Assembly: GCA_913773715.1 (NCBI GenBank)
Contig: CAJYHD010000227.1
Span: 1 to 15,376 of the forward strand
DNA: 15,376 nucleotides
Source of the DNA: an uncultured Sphingobium sp.
Lineage (GTDB): Bacteria; Pseudomonadota; Alphaproteobacteria; Sphingomonadales; Sphingomonadaceae
Direction: 5' to 3'
Shown here: in pieces, positions 1-6,638 of the stretch
Layout: each line of letters begins with the position of its first letter
Position numbering within the stretch: the stretch's first letter is position 1
Translations under genes and position numbers: made by a program
The notes under the pieces: model-generated
What the model saw: the letters and a program-made list of their open reading frames with translations, nothing else
The model's database searches: none
Told to the model about the DNA's origin: nothing

Positions 1-63
1 CGCCCACTAACAGACGTTCAGCGTTTTGTGCCGGGAGGACAATCCCGCTCAATCACGCTTGGA

Positions 64-267
64 TTAGCTGAAGGTGCGCCAAATCAAATGGCCCGCCAGC
101 AGGTAAAACGCCGTGATCGCAAGCATAACCGCGAAGCCGATCAAGCTGGAATGAAACGCACCAGTTTTAGGCTGGCTATTGTTCCGGCGACCAAAAAACA
201 TGCGGAGGGTAACGAGATTTCCGACGATAAAAGCAGCCAGCGCGACGCTGAGAGTTAAAACCTCCAT
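64..267 (-). CDS. Small two-helix membrane protein, function unknown
   Basis: A 67-residue protein with two clear hydrophobic segments, about residues 3-23 and 42-64, separated by a short basic, polar loop (FGRRNNSQPK). This is what an inner-membrane hairpin protein looks like. I do not recognise the family. The ATG at 267 has a weak ribosome site: AGG abuts the start directly and no well-spaced Shine-Dalgarno is visible. The reading frame remains open upstream without a better ATG, so the true start is uncertain. The gene stands alone on the minus strand and the 330 bp upstream hold no other convincing gene. The two well-formed membrane segments argue that it is a real gene rather than a chance frame. 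Confidence 0.55.
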   Translation of the reverse strand: MEVLTLSVALAAFIVGNLVTLRMFFGRRNNSQPKTGAFHSSLIGFAVMLAITAFYLLAGHLIWRTFS

Positions 268-598
268 CCTAAACAGCCGCCCACCTTGCCACCACTATCC
301 AACGGATGATGACCCGACGTGCGAGGCATGTCGAGCCGCGACCACATCCCGTGGATCTCCGAAGCCCATCTCCGGCCGACGAATGAACGGCAGCTATCCA
401 CCACCTTCAGACAATCGCCCTCGTGACCGAGCCCGCTGCTGGCGCAGCGGGTCCGAGGGCGCAAGAATCGAAATGACGGAGCCTCAGCGGGGTCAGCGCT
501 GCGCTGCTTGGAAGGCTACACGCTGCCCCCGCTGCCACGAGGCGTGTCGCACTTCGCCTTGAAACCGCACGGTCTCAAACAAGCGCGAAAGGCTTAGG
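268..598. other. Non-coding stretch with one GC-rich hairpin
   Basis: No frame on either strand in these 331 bases resembles a known protein. The open frames crossing it have compositions rich in Arg, Ser, Cys and Trp, typical of wrong-frame reading. The one structure I see is a perfect 7-bp stem, CCCGCTG at 432-438 paired with CAGCGGG at 445-451 around a 6-nt loop. No T-run follows it on either strand, so it is not a canonical intrinsic terminator. The stretch must contain the promoters for the membrane protein at 64-267 (minus) and the nitrilase-family gene at 599 (plus), but no clear -35/-10 pair stands out. Confidence 0.4.
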
Positions 599-1345
599 AT
601 GCGGGTAGGCTTCGTCGAATGGCCCGATGGACTAGAGGCGCACTCCACAGAATGGGCTGCAATCGCCAAGACGGTTGATGACGCCGGTCTCGACGTGCTC
701 GTCACCAACGAGTTGCCGTTCGGCGGCTGGATCGCCGCACAGTCGCTGTTCGACGTAGGCGCTGCCCAACGGAGCATCGACAGTCATGCCGCTGGCATGC
801 AGTCGCTTGCCGATCTGAAGGTTGCCGTGGTCCTTTCGTCCCGACCGGTATGGGTCGGCCAACGCCTCGCCAATGAGGCCGTGATCATTCAAAACGGTGA
901 GCTGCGTCCTTGGCGACGCAAGCGCTCGTTCCCTGCCGAGCCCGGTTGGTACGAAACGCAATGGTATGTACCGTGGGACGACACCTTTTCGTCAGAAGAG
1001 CTGGCTGGTCTGCCCGCAGGCGTGTTGTTGTGCACGGAGGCGATGTTCAACGAACGGGCCAGAACCTATGGTCGGGGCAGTGCCGCCCTGATCGCTATCC
1101 CTCGCGCGACCGGACCGGCAGCGATGTGGCGTACTGCGGGCCAAATGGCGGCAATCGCATCGGGCAGCTACGTGGTCAGTTCGAACCGATGCGGCGGCAC
1201 CTTCGCAGGTGACGGCTTTGCTTTTGCGCCTGACGGAACGCTGCTTGCTGCGACAAGCCAGACGCAGTGGCTTGGCTCGATCGAGATCGATCGCGGAGCG
1301 GTGGAGCGGCAACGAGGAGCATATCCCTGCTACGTGGTGGCGTGA
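599..1345 (+). CDS. Nitrilase-superfamily carbon-nitrogen hydrolase
   Basis: A 248-residue protein with the nitrilase-fold Glu-Lys-Cys triad in the usual order: E38 in the motif TNELPFGGW, K108 in WRRKRSFP, and C145 in VLLCTEAMFNE, followed by a C-terminal beta-rich segment (GSYVVSSNRCGG, then GDGFAFAPDGTLLA) typical of the superfamily. These enzymes hydrolyse nitriles, amides or carbamoyl compounds through a cysteine thioester. It is slightly shorter than the common 260-300 residues but appears complete. The ATG is preceded by GAAAGG at 587-592, six bases upstream, which supports this start. It is monocistronic and converges on the minus-strand NmrA remnant. Nothing adjacent names its substrate; amidase, N-carbamoyl hydrolase and nitrilase activities are all possible. 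Family assignment is firm, specific function is not. Confidence 0.88.
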   Translation: MRVGFVEWPDGLEAHSTEWAAIAKTVDDAGLDVLVTNELPFGGWIAAQSLFDVGAAQRSIDSHAAGMQSLADLKVAVVLSSRPVWVGQRLANEAVIIQNGELRPWRRKRSFPAEPGWYETQWYVPWDDTFSSEELAGLPAGVLLCTEAMFNERARTYGRGSAALIAIPRATGPAAMWRTAGQMAAIASGSYVVSSNRCGGTFAGDGFAFAPDGTLLAATSQTQWLGSIEIDRGAVERQRGAYPCYVVA

Positions 1346-1353
1346 CATAAGCG

Positions 1354-1372
1354 CGGGTGTGAACTCCCGTTT
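1354..1372 (+). terminator. Weak possible terminator after the nitrilase gene
   Basis: CGGG (1354-1357) and CCCG (1366-1369) can pair around an 8-nt loop, extended by a wobble pair, with TTT immediately following. It lies 9 bases beyond the nitrilase stop in the convergent gap. The stem is short and the T-run minimal, so this is only a candidate. Confidence 0.22.
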
Positions 1373-1458
1373 GTCGATCGATACCGGGACCGCCCGCGCC
1401 CAGTCGCCGAGCGTTCGTTGCGCGACATCGGGAAGACCAAGCTCTGTTGCGATCGAAC

Positions 1459-1775
1459 TTACGGGTGGTCCGCATGATGATGCTCGGTAAGCACATCGCA
1501 CAAGGCTACATCACATAAGGCGACCGGTGGCCGATCGATCAGCTCGGCAGGAAGCGGATCGACGGCGGCAAACTCGTTGAAGCGCGCCGCGCGGTACATG
1601 CCGAGCGTGGTGGCGACCACGCTAGGGCAGGCGCCTCGCTCTGCTAGTCTCTCCTGCTGATGATCGTCACTGATGGTCCTGCGGACGATCGTCCGGTCGG
1701 TAATCTCGGACAGCATGAAGGCGACATCCGCGAGGTCGTAGCCCGCCGATAAGCATAGCTTCTTCGAACCACGAT
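1459..1775 (-). pseudogene. C-terminal remnant of an NmrA/QOR2-type NAD(P)-binding oxidoreductase
   Basis: Read on the minus strand, the frame from about 1775 to the stop at 1459 gives YDLADVAFMLSEITDRTI, then ISDDHQQERLAERG and AARFNEFAAVDPLPAELIDR. This is the C-terminal lobe of NmrA-like NAD(P)-binding proteins of the YtfG/QOR2 quinone-oxidoreductase type, aligning by eye with the last ~100 residues of that family. The N-terminal Rossmann domain with its glycine motif (roughly 190 residues) is absent. Homology begins within about 20 bases of the TetR stop codon at 1793. The frame extends to an ATG at 1836 inside the TetR gene, but those residues do not look like the family. A 15-nt imperfect tandem repeat (1492-1506 and 1507-1521) duplicates the residues VALCD near the C terminus. 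I read it as a deletion relic, probably non-functional. Confidence 0.72.
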
Positions 1776-1792
1776 GGGCCCTCGAGCTATTT

Positions 1793-2482
1793 TCAGGTCC
1801 AAGCCTGGTCCTTCGAGCCTGTCCCAGATGGCCCAATGGCTGCCAGCACTAACGAAATCACGCCATAAAGGCCGGCCATCTGAGTATCAGGTAGGCCACC
1901 ACTTGCAACCATATCGGGATGGTGAAACCGGGTAGTGGCATCGAGAATAGCCACGGCGGTTTGATGCGGATCGCCAACCCTTGGCAAAGTACCATCGCAC
2001 TTCCCGTCCGCCAAAATGCGCGCAACCTGTTTTGTCAGCAGATCGGTGTGGTGGCTTTGTACGGACGGTACGTCACGCACCACTTGAACGGCAGCCTGTA
2101 GCAATTCGGCATCTTCAGAGACCTTACGCTGCTTGATCGACGCCAACGTGCGCAGCCATTCCGTCAAACGCTGATCCGCCGGGCCGTCCTTCTGCTCGAT
2201 GATCCGGGTTTGCTCCGACACCCGGTTTAGCCAACGATCGATCACGGCCGAACGCAGCGCCGTTTTGCTGGCGAAATGGCGATAGACGTTGCCGTGGCTC
2301 ATGCCGAGGTGTCGTGCCACATCGACGACGTTGAGTTTGGACAGTCCGTGACGGCGCAAAAGCATCTCCGCGGCATCCAGGATGCGGGTGTACATGCCGT
2401 CGTCTCGGGGATCGGGGCGAGCCATGCGAGGCTCCCCCGTCCCGTCGTCCGACATTTCATCGATGGGCCTGTGACTAACCAT
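1793..2482 (-). CDS. TetR/AcrR-family transcriptional regulator
   Basis: About 229 residues with an N-terminal TetR DNA-binding domain. After a ~30-residue extension comes the first helix (MYTRILDAAEMLLRRHG), then the helix-turn-helix at about residues 51-70 (VVDVARHLGMSHGNVYRHF) followed by the typical SKTALRSAVIDRW helix. The remainder is an all-helical ligand-binding and dimerisation region of unknown effector. The ATG at 2482 shares its A with the TGA stop of the SnoaL-like gene (TGATG), implying translational coupling; a TTG one codon earlier is the alternative start. It probably represses the promoter upstream of the SnoaL-like gene and so itself. Downstream lies the truncated NmrA relic, suggesting the ancestral operon was SnoaL-TetR-oxidoreductase, or that the regulator lost a target gene. 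Confidence 0.88.
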   Translation of the reverse strand: MVSHRPIDEMSDDGTGEPRMARPDPRDDGMYTRILDAAEMLLRRHGLSKLNVVDVARHLGMSHGNVYRHFASKTALRSAVIDRWLNRVSEQTRIIEQKDGPADQRLTEWLRTLASIKQRKVSEDAELLQAAVQVVRDVPSVQSHHTDLLTKQVARILADGKCDGTLPRVGDPHQTAVAILDATTRFHHPDMVASGGLPDTQMAGLYGVISLVLAAIGPSGTGSKDQAWT

Positions 2483-2961
2483 CAATCGACGCTAGCATCC
2501 TCAGGCATATTTTGCGCCCGGCCAATCGCCCGCATCATCGTTTCGCCAGGCACGATGCCGGTGGCCTCGAACAGAGCGCTGATGGCATATTCGACGACGC
2601 GGGTAATCTTCCCATCGGCCACGTCGAAACGTGTCACATAGGTATTGCGATAGGGCTTTTGCGAATAGGCGACCACCGCCTCGCTTTTCGCCTGCATGAA
2701 GACGCGCGAACCATCGGCGGAAACCGTCCAATCCTTGTGCGTCCAGACCAGGCTGCTGAAATTGTCGAACAACCCGAAGGTGTAATCCAGCACCTCAGAT
2801 TTTCCTTCGAAAACCGCTGCCAGCCCAGTCCAGCCGCCCCCGGCCATTGGGAAGATCTGCCTGGCATCATCGGCAAGGCTACGTTCGATAGTCGCCCGAT
2901 CCCTAACTTCGATCGCGTGCACGAAGCCCTGCACGAGCTTCAGACTGTCGTTCATCGTCAT
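2482..2961 (-). CDS. SnoaL-like / NTF2-fold small protein
   Basis: A 159-residue protein of the SnoaL-like, nuclear-transport-factor-2 cone fold: an N-terminal helix (SLKLVQGFVHAIEVRDRATIERSLADDA), the GGGWTGLAAVFEGKSEVLDYTFGLF segment, and the strand pair YVTRFDVADGKITRVVEYAISAL near the C terminus. Members are polyketide cyclases, steroid isomerases, dehydratases or uncharacterised small-ligand binders. I prefer the ATG at 2961 because GGAG lies eight bases upstream. A GTG at 2991, an ATG at 2988 and an ATG at 2955 are alternatives in the same frame. The stop overlaps the start of the TetR gene, so the two are almost certainly co-transcribed. The ligand is unknown; a compound shared with the TetR effector is a reasonable guess only. 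Confidence 0.82.
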   Translation of the reverse strand: MTMNDSLKLVQGFVHAIEVRDRATIERSLADDARQIFPMAGGGWTGLAAVFEGKSEVLDYTFGLFDNFSSLVWTHKDWTVSADGSRVFMQAKSEAVVAYSQKPYRNTYVTRFDVADGKITRVVEYAISALFEATGIVPGETMMRAIGRAQNMPEDASVD

Positions 2962-3259
2962 TTTCCGAACTCCGTCTTCGACACGCATCACATAGTACCG
3001 GCCATGAATAATGACAACAGACCGATTATGTCACTTGTCAGGTTTTGCGTTTAAACGCTTCATCTGCGAGATCAGACCGGGGCGTCACACATCCCGGAAT
3101 TGCTCGAAGCCGAGCCCTGCAACGAGACGGCCTGAGCCGTCCCGCTGCCCCTTTTAATCGTGAGGGCCCTGTCCGTTTCTGACCCTGTTCAGTTAGTGAG
3201 GCCTGATCGCCTGGACGACGGCCAAAGCGATCGGGTGCTGTAACCCGCAACGGGATGAG
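2962..3259. promoter_or_regulatory. Intergenic region with TGACA repeats, a 12-bp palindrome and a hairpin
   Basis: This 298-bp gap carries the promoter of the SnoaL-TetR pair. TGACAA (3012-3017) and TTGTCA (3035-3040) are inverted copies, with a further TGTCA at 3029-3033, so the minus strand has TGACA twice in tandem two bases apart. GCGTTTAAACGC (3047-3058) is a perfect palindrome. GACGGC-CTGA-GCCGTC (3126-3141) is a perfect 6-bp hairpin with a tetraloop, with TTTT only 12 bases later. I see no convincing gene. The repeats are plausible operators for the neighbouring TetR, and the hairpin could belong to the 3' end of something lost. Confidence 0.35.
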
Positions 3260-4183
3260 CTAATTCCCGTACCTCCACTTACCTTCGGTTCCGAGCGCGG
3301 CGAGGAACGCTTGCTTGCCGCTGCCGGCGAGCCAGGCGCGCAACGTCGTGAGATTGGGCACGAGGGACCGCAGCATGGGCAGATCGGCCTTGCCGGCGAG
3401 CCGTCCGCTGTCCACCAGCCCGGTGAGTGCGGACAAGAAGGGATTGCCGGCCAGCACCTCGTCGGGGAAGCGAAGATAGGCGATCGGCTTCCCGGCAGCC
3501 TCGGAGAACGCAGCAGCCAGGTCGTTGCCGGTGATGGTGTCGCTCGCGATTTCCAGCGTTTGACCTGCGAACCGCTCCCGATCCGCAAAGATTGCCGCGA
3601 CGATCCTGCCAATATCCTCGACGGTGATGACCTGCACCGCCTGATCCGGCTGCATGAAAAAGGCAAAATGCCCGTCTGGCAGGCCGAAGCCGGGCATGGT
3701 CAGCATCTCCATGAACGACGCCGGCCGGACGATCGTAGCCGCAATGGGCAATGAGCGAATATGCTGCTCGATCGTGGCCTTGCTATCGAAATGCCCCAGG
3801 CCGGACGGTTCGTCTCCGGCCGCATTGGTCGAACTATAGATGAGGTGGCGAACCCCGGCGGCGACCGCCAGATCGGCGACAACGGTGCCGTAGCGCACCT
3901 CCTGTTCGTCAGTGACGCCATATAGATCGCCCTGCCCCGAACTCGGCTGAACGCTGAATACGCCATAGGCGCCATCAATGGCTGCTCGGATAGCGGCTTC
4001 GTCCCCCAGATCGCCTTGAGCGAGCCGGGCACCGGCGTCCTCAAGCGCGCGAGCCTTTGTGCCCGCTGGGTCGCGTACGAAAGCGCGAACCTCCCATCCA
4101 GCCGCGAGCAGCGCGCATGCGACCGATCCACCCTGCTGCCCGGTGGCGCCGAACACCACCACCATTCCTTTATCCGTCGACAT
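3260..4183 (-). CDS. NmrA-like NAD(P)-binding oxidoreductase
   Basis: A 307-residue atypical short-chain dehydrogenase of the NmrA/HSCARG group. The nucleotide-binding glycine motif GATGQQGG sits at residues 12-19 after a strand (VVVF), followed by an acidic/Arg second strand (VRAFVRDP) suited to NADP(H). Later come HLIYSSTNAAG, replacing the classical catalytic region, FDSKATIEQHI in the usual NmrA position, and ATIVRPASFMEML. Classical YxxxK catalysis is not evident, so it may be a quinone or enal reductase or an NADP(H) sensor. The ATG has GAGGG eight bases upstream. It is transcribed divergently from the HxlR regulator 98 bp away, which mirrors the known qor2-qorR and ytfG-ytfH gene pairs. 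Full length, unlike the related relic at 1459-1775. Confidence 0.87.
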   Translation of the reverse strand: MSTDKGMVVVFGATGQQGGSVACALLAAGWEVRAFVRDPAGTKARALEDAGARLAQGDLGDEAAIRAAIDGAYGVFSVQPSSGQGDLYGVTDEQEVRYGTVVADLAVAAGVRHLIYSSTNAAGDEPSGLGHFDSKATIEQHIRSLPIAATIVRPASFMEMLTMPGFGLPDGHFAFFMQPDQAVQVITVEDIGRIVAAIFADRERFAGQTLEIASDTITGNDLAAAFSEAAGKPIAYLRFPDEVLAGNPFLSALTGLVDSGRLAGKADLPMLRSLVPNLTTLRAWLAGSGKQAFLAALGTEGKWRYGN

Positions 4184-4206
4184 TCTTGATACCCTCGTGA
4201 TTGCAA

Positions 4207-4225
4207 GGGTTACTCATATATACCC
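4207..4225. promoter_or_regulatory. AT-rich divergent promoter/operator candidate for NmrA-HxlR
   Basis: The only AT-rich patch in the 98-bp divergent gap. GGGT at 4207-4210 and ACCC at 4222-4225 flank an interior reading TACTCATATATA. TATATA on the minus strand, about 34 bases before the NmrA-like ATG, could serve as a -10 element. The dyad symmetry is imperfect, so the operator call is tentative. Confidence 0.28.
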
Positions 4226-4281
4226 ATGCCGAGGCGGCAGAAGGCGGCACATATGCCAGCCTCAGGCACAAGGATGATACG

Positions 4282-4701
4282 GTGACGGAAACGATTCACG
4301 GACGCCCCTACGAGCAAACTGACCGCGGCCCGCTGTTGAAGCCCTGCGCACCCGATGGGGTATTGCCGCGTCTGGGTGACAAATGGACGATCCTTGCCTT
4401 GGCGCTGCTCGCGCTGACACCGGGGCACCGGCTGCGCTTCTCGGCGCTGAAGAACGGGATCGACGGCATCACTCAGCGCATGCTCACAGTGACGCTGCGC
4501 AACCTCGAACGCGATGGATTACTCAGCCGTCATTATTTCGCCGAAGTGCCACCTCGCGTCGAGTACGAGCTTACCGAGATGGGTGCGAGCCTGCTCCCTG
4601 CGCTCGAAGGACTGATGGCCTGGGTAAAGGCGCATTGGTCGCGCATTGAGGCAAGCCGTGCGGCATATGACATTCAAAGCAACCCATCCAACCGCCAATA
4701 G
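4282..4701 (+). CDS. HxlR-family winged-helix regulator
   Basis: A 139-residue HxlR (DUF24) regulator. The hallmark string is present: a Cys near the N terminus (C22 in LLKPCAPDG), GDKWTILALALLAL, LRFSALKNGIDGITQRML, LRNLERDGLLSR, and the wing with VPPRVEYELTEMG, then LEGLMAWVKAHW. The conserved N-terminal Cys is the redox-sensing residue in relatives such as YodB, HypR and QorR, which respond to quinones or diamide; that this copy senses thiol stress is inferred. I choose the GTG at 4282 because AAGGA lies seven bases upstream and the family begins shortly before this Cys; an in-frame TTG at 4201 would add 27 residues unlike the family. The likely target is the divergent NmrA-like gene and its own promoter. 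Confidence 0.87.
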   Translation: MTETIHGRPYEQTDRGPLLKPCAPDGVLPRLGDKWTILALALLALTPGHRLRFSALKNGIDGITQRMLTVTLRNLERDGLLSRHYFAEVPPRVEYELTEMGASLLPALEGLMAWVKAHWSRIEASRAAYDIQSNPSNRQ

Positions 4702-4729
4702 CCGCTTTCCCAATATTCCATCCCAATCG

Positions 4730-4749
4730 GGACGGTGTCGGAGCCGTCC
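4730..4749 (+). terminator. Hairpin after the HxlR gene, possible terminator
   Basis: GGACGG (4730-4735) pairs with CCGTCC (4744-4749) around an 8-nt loop in the convergent gap between the HxlR gene and the NIPSNAP gene. No T-run follows on the plus strand; reading the minus strand nothing T-rich follows directly either. A terminator role is only suggested by its position. Confidence 0.25.
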
Positions 4750-4801
4750 GGGGCTGTTGAAAAACCCGTTTAGGCGATGACGCGATCCCTAGCAGCGGAA
4801 T

Positions 4802-5413
4802 CTAGCGGATAGGGAAGTTAGGCACGGCCAAGGCGATGGTAGAGGTTGCGTTGTCGATGTGCTCCGGACCACCCTTCGGCGGCCAGAGGCCAGCAGCATA
4901 ATGTTCGCGACGCAATTCATTGCGTTCTTCCAAACTTGAAAAACCCCACAGATGTGTGATCCGTGGAGCACCATCGAGGGCGTACAAGGCAGTAACGAGG
5001 TGATCGGTATATGCGTGAGCGGGCGCGATTGCCTGTTGCCATCCAACCAGTGTTGCAGGCAGTCCACCAGTAACAAGGTAATAGGTCCGCAGTTCGAAAA
5101 GGCCCCCGTAGTTGCGAGGTGTGGGGGCAGGCAAAAAAGGAAACGGAGCGTAGCTTTCCATCGTAAGCCTCGCCCCTACGGACGAGCTGCCGAACGGATC
5201 TTTACTGTGCAGAGCCCTTTCACGCTCGACGGCAAGTGTCTCAGCGTTCTCGAAGCTGCGCATGACGAGCAGATTGCCGATCGGACCAATCTCTGTGATC
5301 CACATCCCCAAAACTGAGCCGGTATCAGCCTCATCGAGCCAGGCATGCACACCCGTCATGACCTCTTTACCGGTAAAAACTGAGCCGGCCAGCGTCACAA
5401 TCTCAAACAGCAT
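4802..5413 (-). CDS. NIPSNAP-family protein (two tandem ferredoxin-like halves)
   Basis: A 203-residue NIPSNAP protein. The first half (about residues 1-95) begins MLFEIVTLAGSVFTGKEVMTG and ends near MESYAPFPFLP. The second (about 105-200) begins GGLFELRTYYLVTGGLPATLVGW and carries the family signature: THLWGFSSLEERNELRREHY, then WPPKGGPEHIDNATSTIALAVPNF. NIPSNAP domains are ferredoxin-like alpha/beta barrels. Bacterial copies often sit in catabolic or biosynthetic operons, but their enzymatic role is mostly undefined. GGAGG lies five bases before the ATG, fixing the start. It is the last gene of the minus-strand cluster, 133 bp after an amidohydrolase, and its base composition looks somewhat less GC-rich than the genes to the right. 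Possible roles are a small-molecule monooxygenase or an isomerase-like partner of the amidohydrolases; neither is proven. Confidence 0.85.
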   Translation of the reverse strand: MLFEIVTLAGSVFTGKEVMTGVHAWLDEADTGSVLGMWITEIGPIGNLLVMRSFENAETLAVERERALHSKDPFGSSSVGARLTMESYAPFPFLPAPTPRNYGGLFELRTYYLVTGGLPATLVGWQQAIAPAHAYTDHLVTALYALDGAPRITHLWGFSSLEERNELRREHYAAGLWPPKGGPEHIDNATSTIALAVPNFPIR

Positions 5414-5518
5414 AAGCGCCTCCAGGCAAGTAACGCAATCGTTTTTCGTCTACGAGAGCGGTGCGTTTGCATCTTGCAGTAAAGGTCGATGTTGCCTTCA
5501 CTGTTAAGGGAGACATTT

Positions 5519-5531
5519 TCTTCTAAGAAGA
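5519..5531. promoter_or_regulatory. 13-bp palindrome upstream of the NIPSNAP gene
   Basis: TCTTCT-A-AGAAGA is perfectly symmetric around one base. Its single-nt centre rules out a hairpin, so if it matters it is a protein-binding site. It lies in the 133-bp gap between amidohydrolase and NIPSNAP genes. A chance occurrence is quite possible. Confidence 0.2.
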
Positions 5532-5546
5532 CGAATAGCTCTATGT

Positions 5547-6563
5547 TTACGACAGCATCGCTTCGAAGTTTCCATGAGCGATCAGGCGCAACTCTTTTTC
5601 CGGGATCGGCAGTCCTTCGAGCCAGGGCCGCGCCTCGTCCATCTTCAGATAAGGGTAGTCGACCGAGAAGATGATGCGCTCGATCCCTAAAACCTTTCGG
5701 ACGAACAGCAGATGCTCGGTATAAAACATCCCACTCGGCGTCACCCAGACCTGATCACGATAGGTTTGGGTAATCGTCCGCCTGAGGCCACTCGCGCCCG
5801 GCGGTATGGCCTCATCCAATCGCCGCAGGAAGTAGGGCACCATCTCGCCCCAATGACCGCTGATGAGCTTCAGGCGAGGATGGCGATCCAAGGCACCGGA
5901 TAGGATCAGACGGACCACCTGTAGGCCCGCCTCGCTATGCCAACCCCATCCGAAGGTGGACAGCCGGGCCGACACGTCAGGATCGAACCCGCTGTAATAT
6001 GGCTTCTGAACCTCCCGCAGCGGCGGACCGGGATGAATGTAAAGCGGGGTGCCTGCCCGTTCCAGCGCCTCGAAGACCGGCGCAAACCTGGGGTCGTCGA
6101 TGAAGCATTCGGCTTGCGGGCGGCCGATCAGCATCGTTGCAGGCATCCCCAGGTCAGCGACGCATCGTTCGACCTCCAGCGCTGCGGCGATCGGATCCTG
6201 CCATGGCAATGAAAAGAAGCCGGAGAAGCGTCGAGGGTGGAGGCGGATCGCGTCAGCCAATCTGTTATTGGCGTCGCGCACCCGCACCGTCGCATCCGCA
6301 CTGGAGAGAAATTGCGCACTGTCGCCTATCGAGACGACCTGGTGATCGATACCAGCGGCATCCATAGCGCGCAGACGATCCGCCAGGGGTTTCTTCGACA
6401 AAGTGATGGCATCGCCGACGAACGTCAGGCGCGGCTGATCCTTGGGTTCTTGGTAGCGAGAGCCGATGTCCGCCATGTACGGCGCCATATCGCTCAACGC
6501 TTCCCTTGCACCGGCTGCCACGTCAGCGTCAGTAATATGCTCCTCGATGCAGATGATTTTCAT
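5547..6563 (-). CDS. COG2159 amidohydrolase, ACMSD / gamma-resorcylate decarboxylase-like
   Basis: A 338-residue TIM-barrel enzyme of the amidohydrolase_2 family that includes ACMSD, gamma-resorcylate and orsellinate decarboxylases. Visible metal and catalytic residues: E7 and H9 in IEEH at the N terminus, H177 in LYIHPGPP, H237 in ISGHWGEMVPYFLRRLDE, and D302 in FSVDYPY, with the usual ending LIAHGNFEAML. This layout fits non-oxidative decarboxylation, or hydrolysis, of an aromatic acid at a divalent metal, often Zn or Mn. The string GHWGEMVPYFLRRLDE is characteristic of the resorcylate-decarboxylase side of the family, but the substrate is not readable. AGGA lies about ten bases upstream of the ATG. 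It follows the TetR gene by 75 bp and precedes the NIPSNAP gene in the same direction, so a shared transcript is likely. Confidence 0.88.
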   Translation of the reverse strand: MKIICIEEHITDADVAAGAREALSDMAPYMADIGSRYQEPKDQPRLTFVGDAITLSKKPLADRLRAMDAAGIDHQVVSIGDSAQFLSSADATVRVRDANNRLADAIRLHPRRFSGFFSLPWQDPIAAALEVERCVADLGMPATMLIGRPQAECFIDDPRFAPVFEALERAGTPLYIHPGPPLREVQKPYYSGFDPDVSARLSTFGWGWHSEAGLQVVRLILSGALDRHPRLKLISGHWGEMVPYFLRRLDEAIPPGASGLRRTITQTYRDQVWVTPSGMFYTEHLLFVRKVLGIERIIFSVDYPYLKMDEARPWLEGLPIPEKELRLIAHGNFEAMLS

Positions 6564-6606
6564 GATAATTTATCCTTCCCAGACTGCTTCCATGTCTCCG
6601 GGGAGA

Positions 6607-6624
6607 AGAGGCCTGCGGGCCTCT
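6607..6624. terminator. Perfect 7-bp hairpin between TetR and amidohydrolase genes
   Basis: AGAGGCC pairs perfectly with GGCCTCT around the tetraloop TGCG. It stands 15 bases beyond the TetR stop codon on the minus strand and 44 bases upstream of the amidohydrolase ATG. The following minus-strand bases are TTCTCCCC rather than a U-run, so it may be a leaky terminator or an mRNA-stabilising or processing hairpin that sets relative expression within the cluster. A second, weaker symmetric element (TCTCC/GGAGA, 6595-6606) abuts it. Confidence 0.4.
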
Positions 6625-6638
6625 GATCAGGCTCCGCT

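Noticed and set aside
32..47. Short hairpin CGGGA/TCCCG below the membrane-protein stop
   Set aside because: Only five base pairs and no T-run on either strand, so not supportable as a terminator.
179..562. Open frame of 127 codons on the plus strand
   Set aside because: Composition is rich in Arg, Ser, Cys and Pro, no family resemblance, and it overlaps the better-supported minus-strand membrane protein.
992..1501. Long minus-strand frame opposite the nitrilase gene
   Set aside because: It is the antisense shadow of a gene with a complete catalytic triad and shows no domain of its own.
3038..3250. 70-codon minus-strand frame in the gap before the NmrA-like gene
   Set aside because: No recognisable motif and no ribosome site; its end (SDLADEAFKRKT) looks protein-like, but not enough to call a gene.
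4750..4775. GGGGCTGTTGAAAAAC, resembling the terminal repeat of some insertion sequences
   Set aside because: No transposase or matching inverted copy is visible nearby, so a solo IS end cannot be supported.
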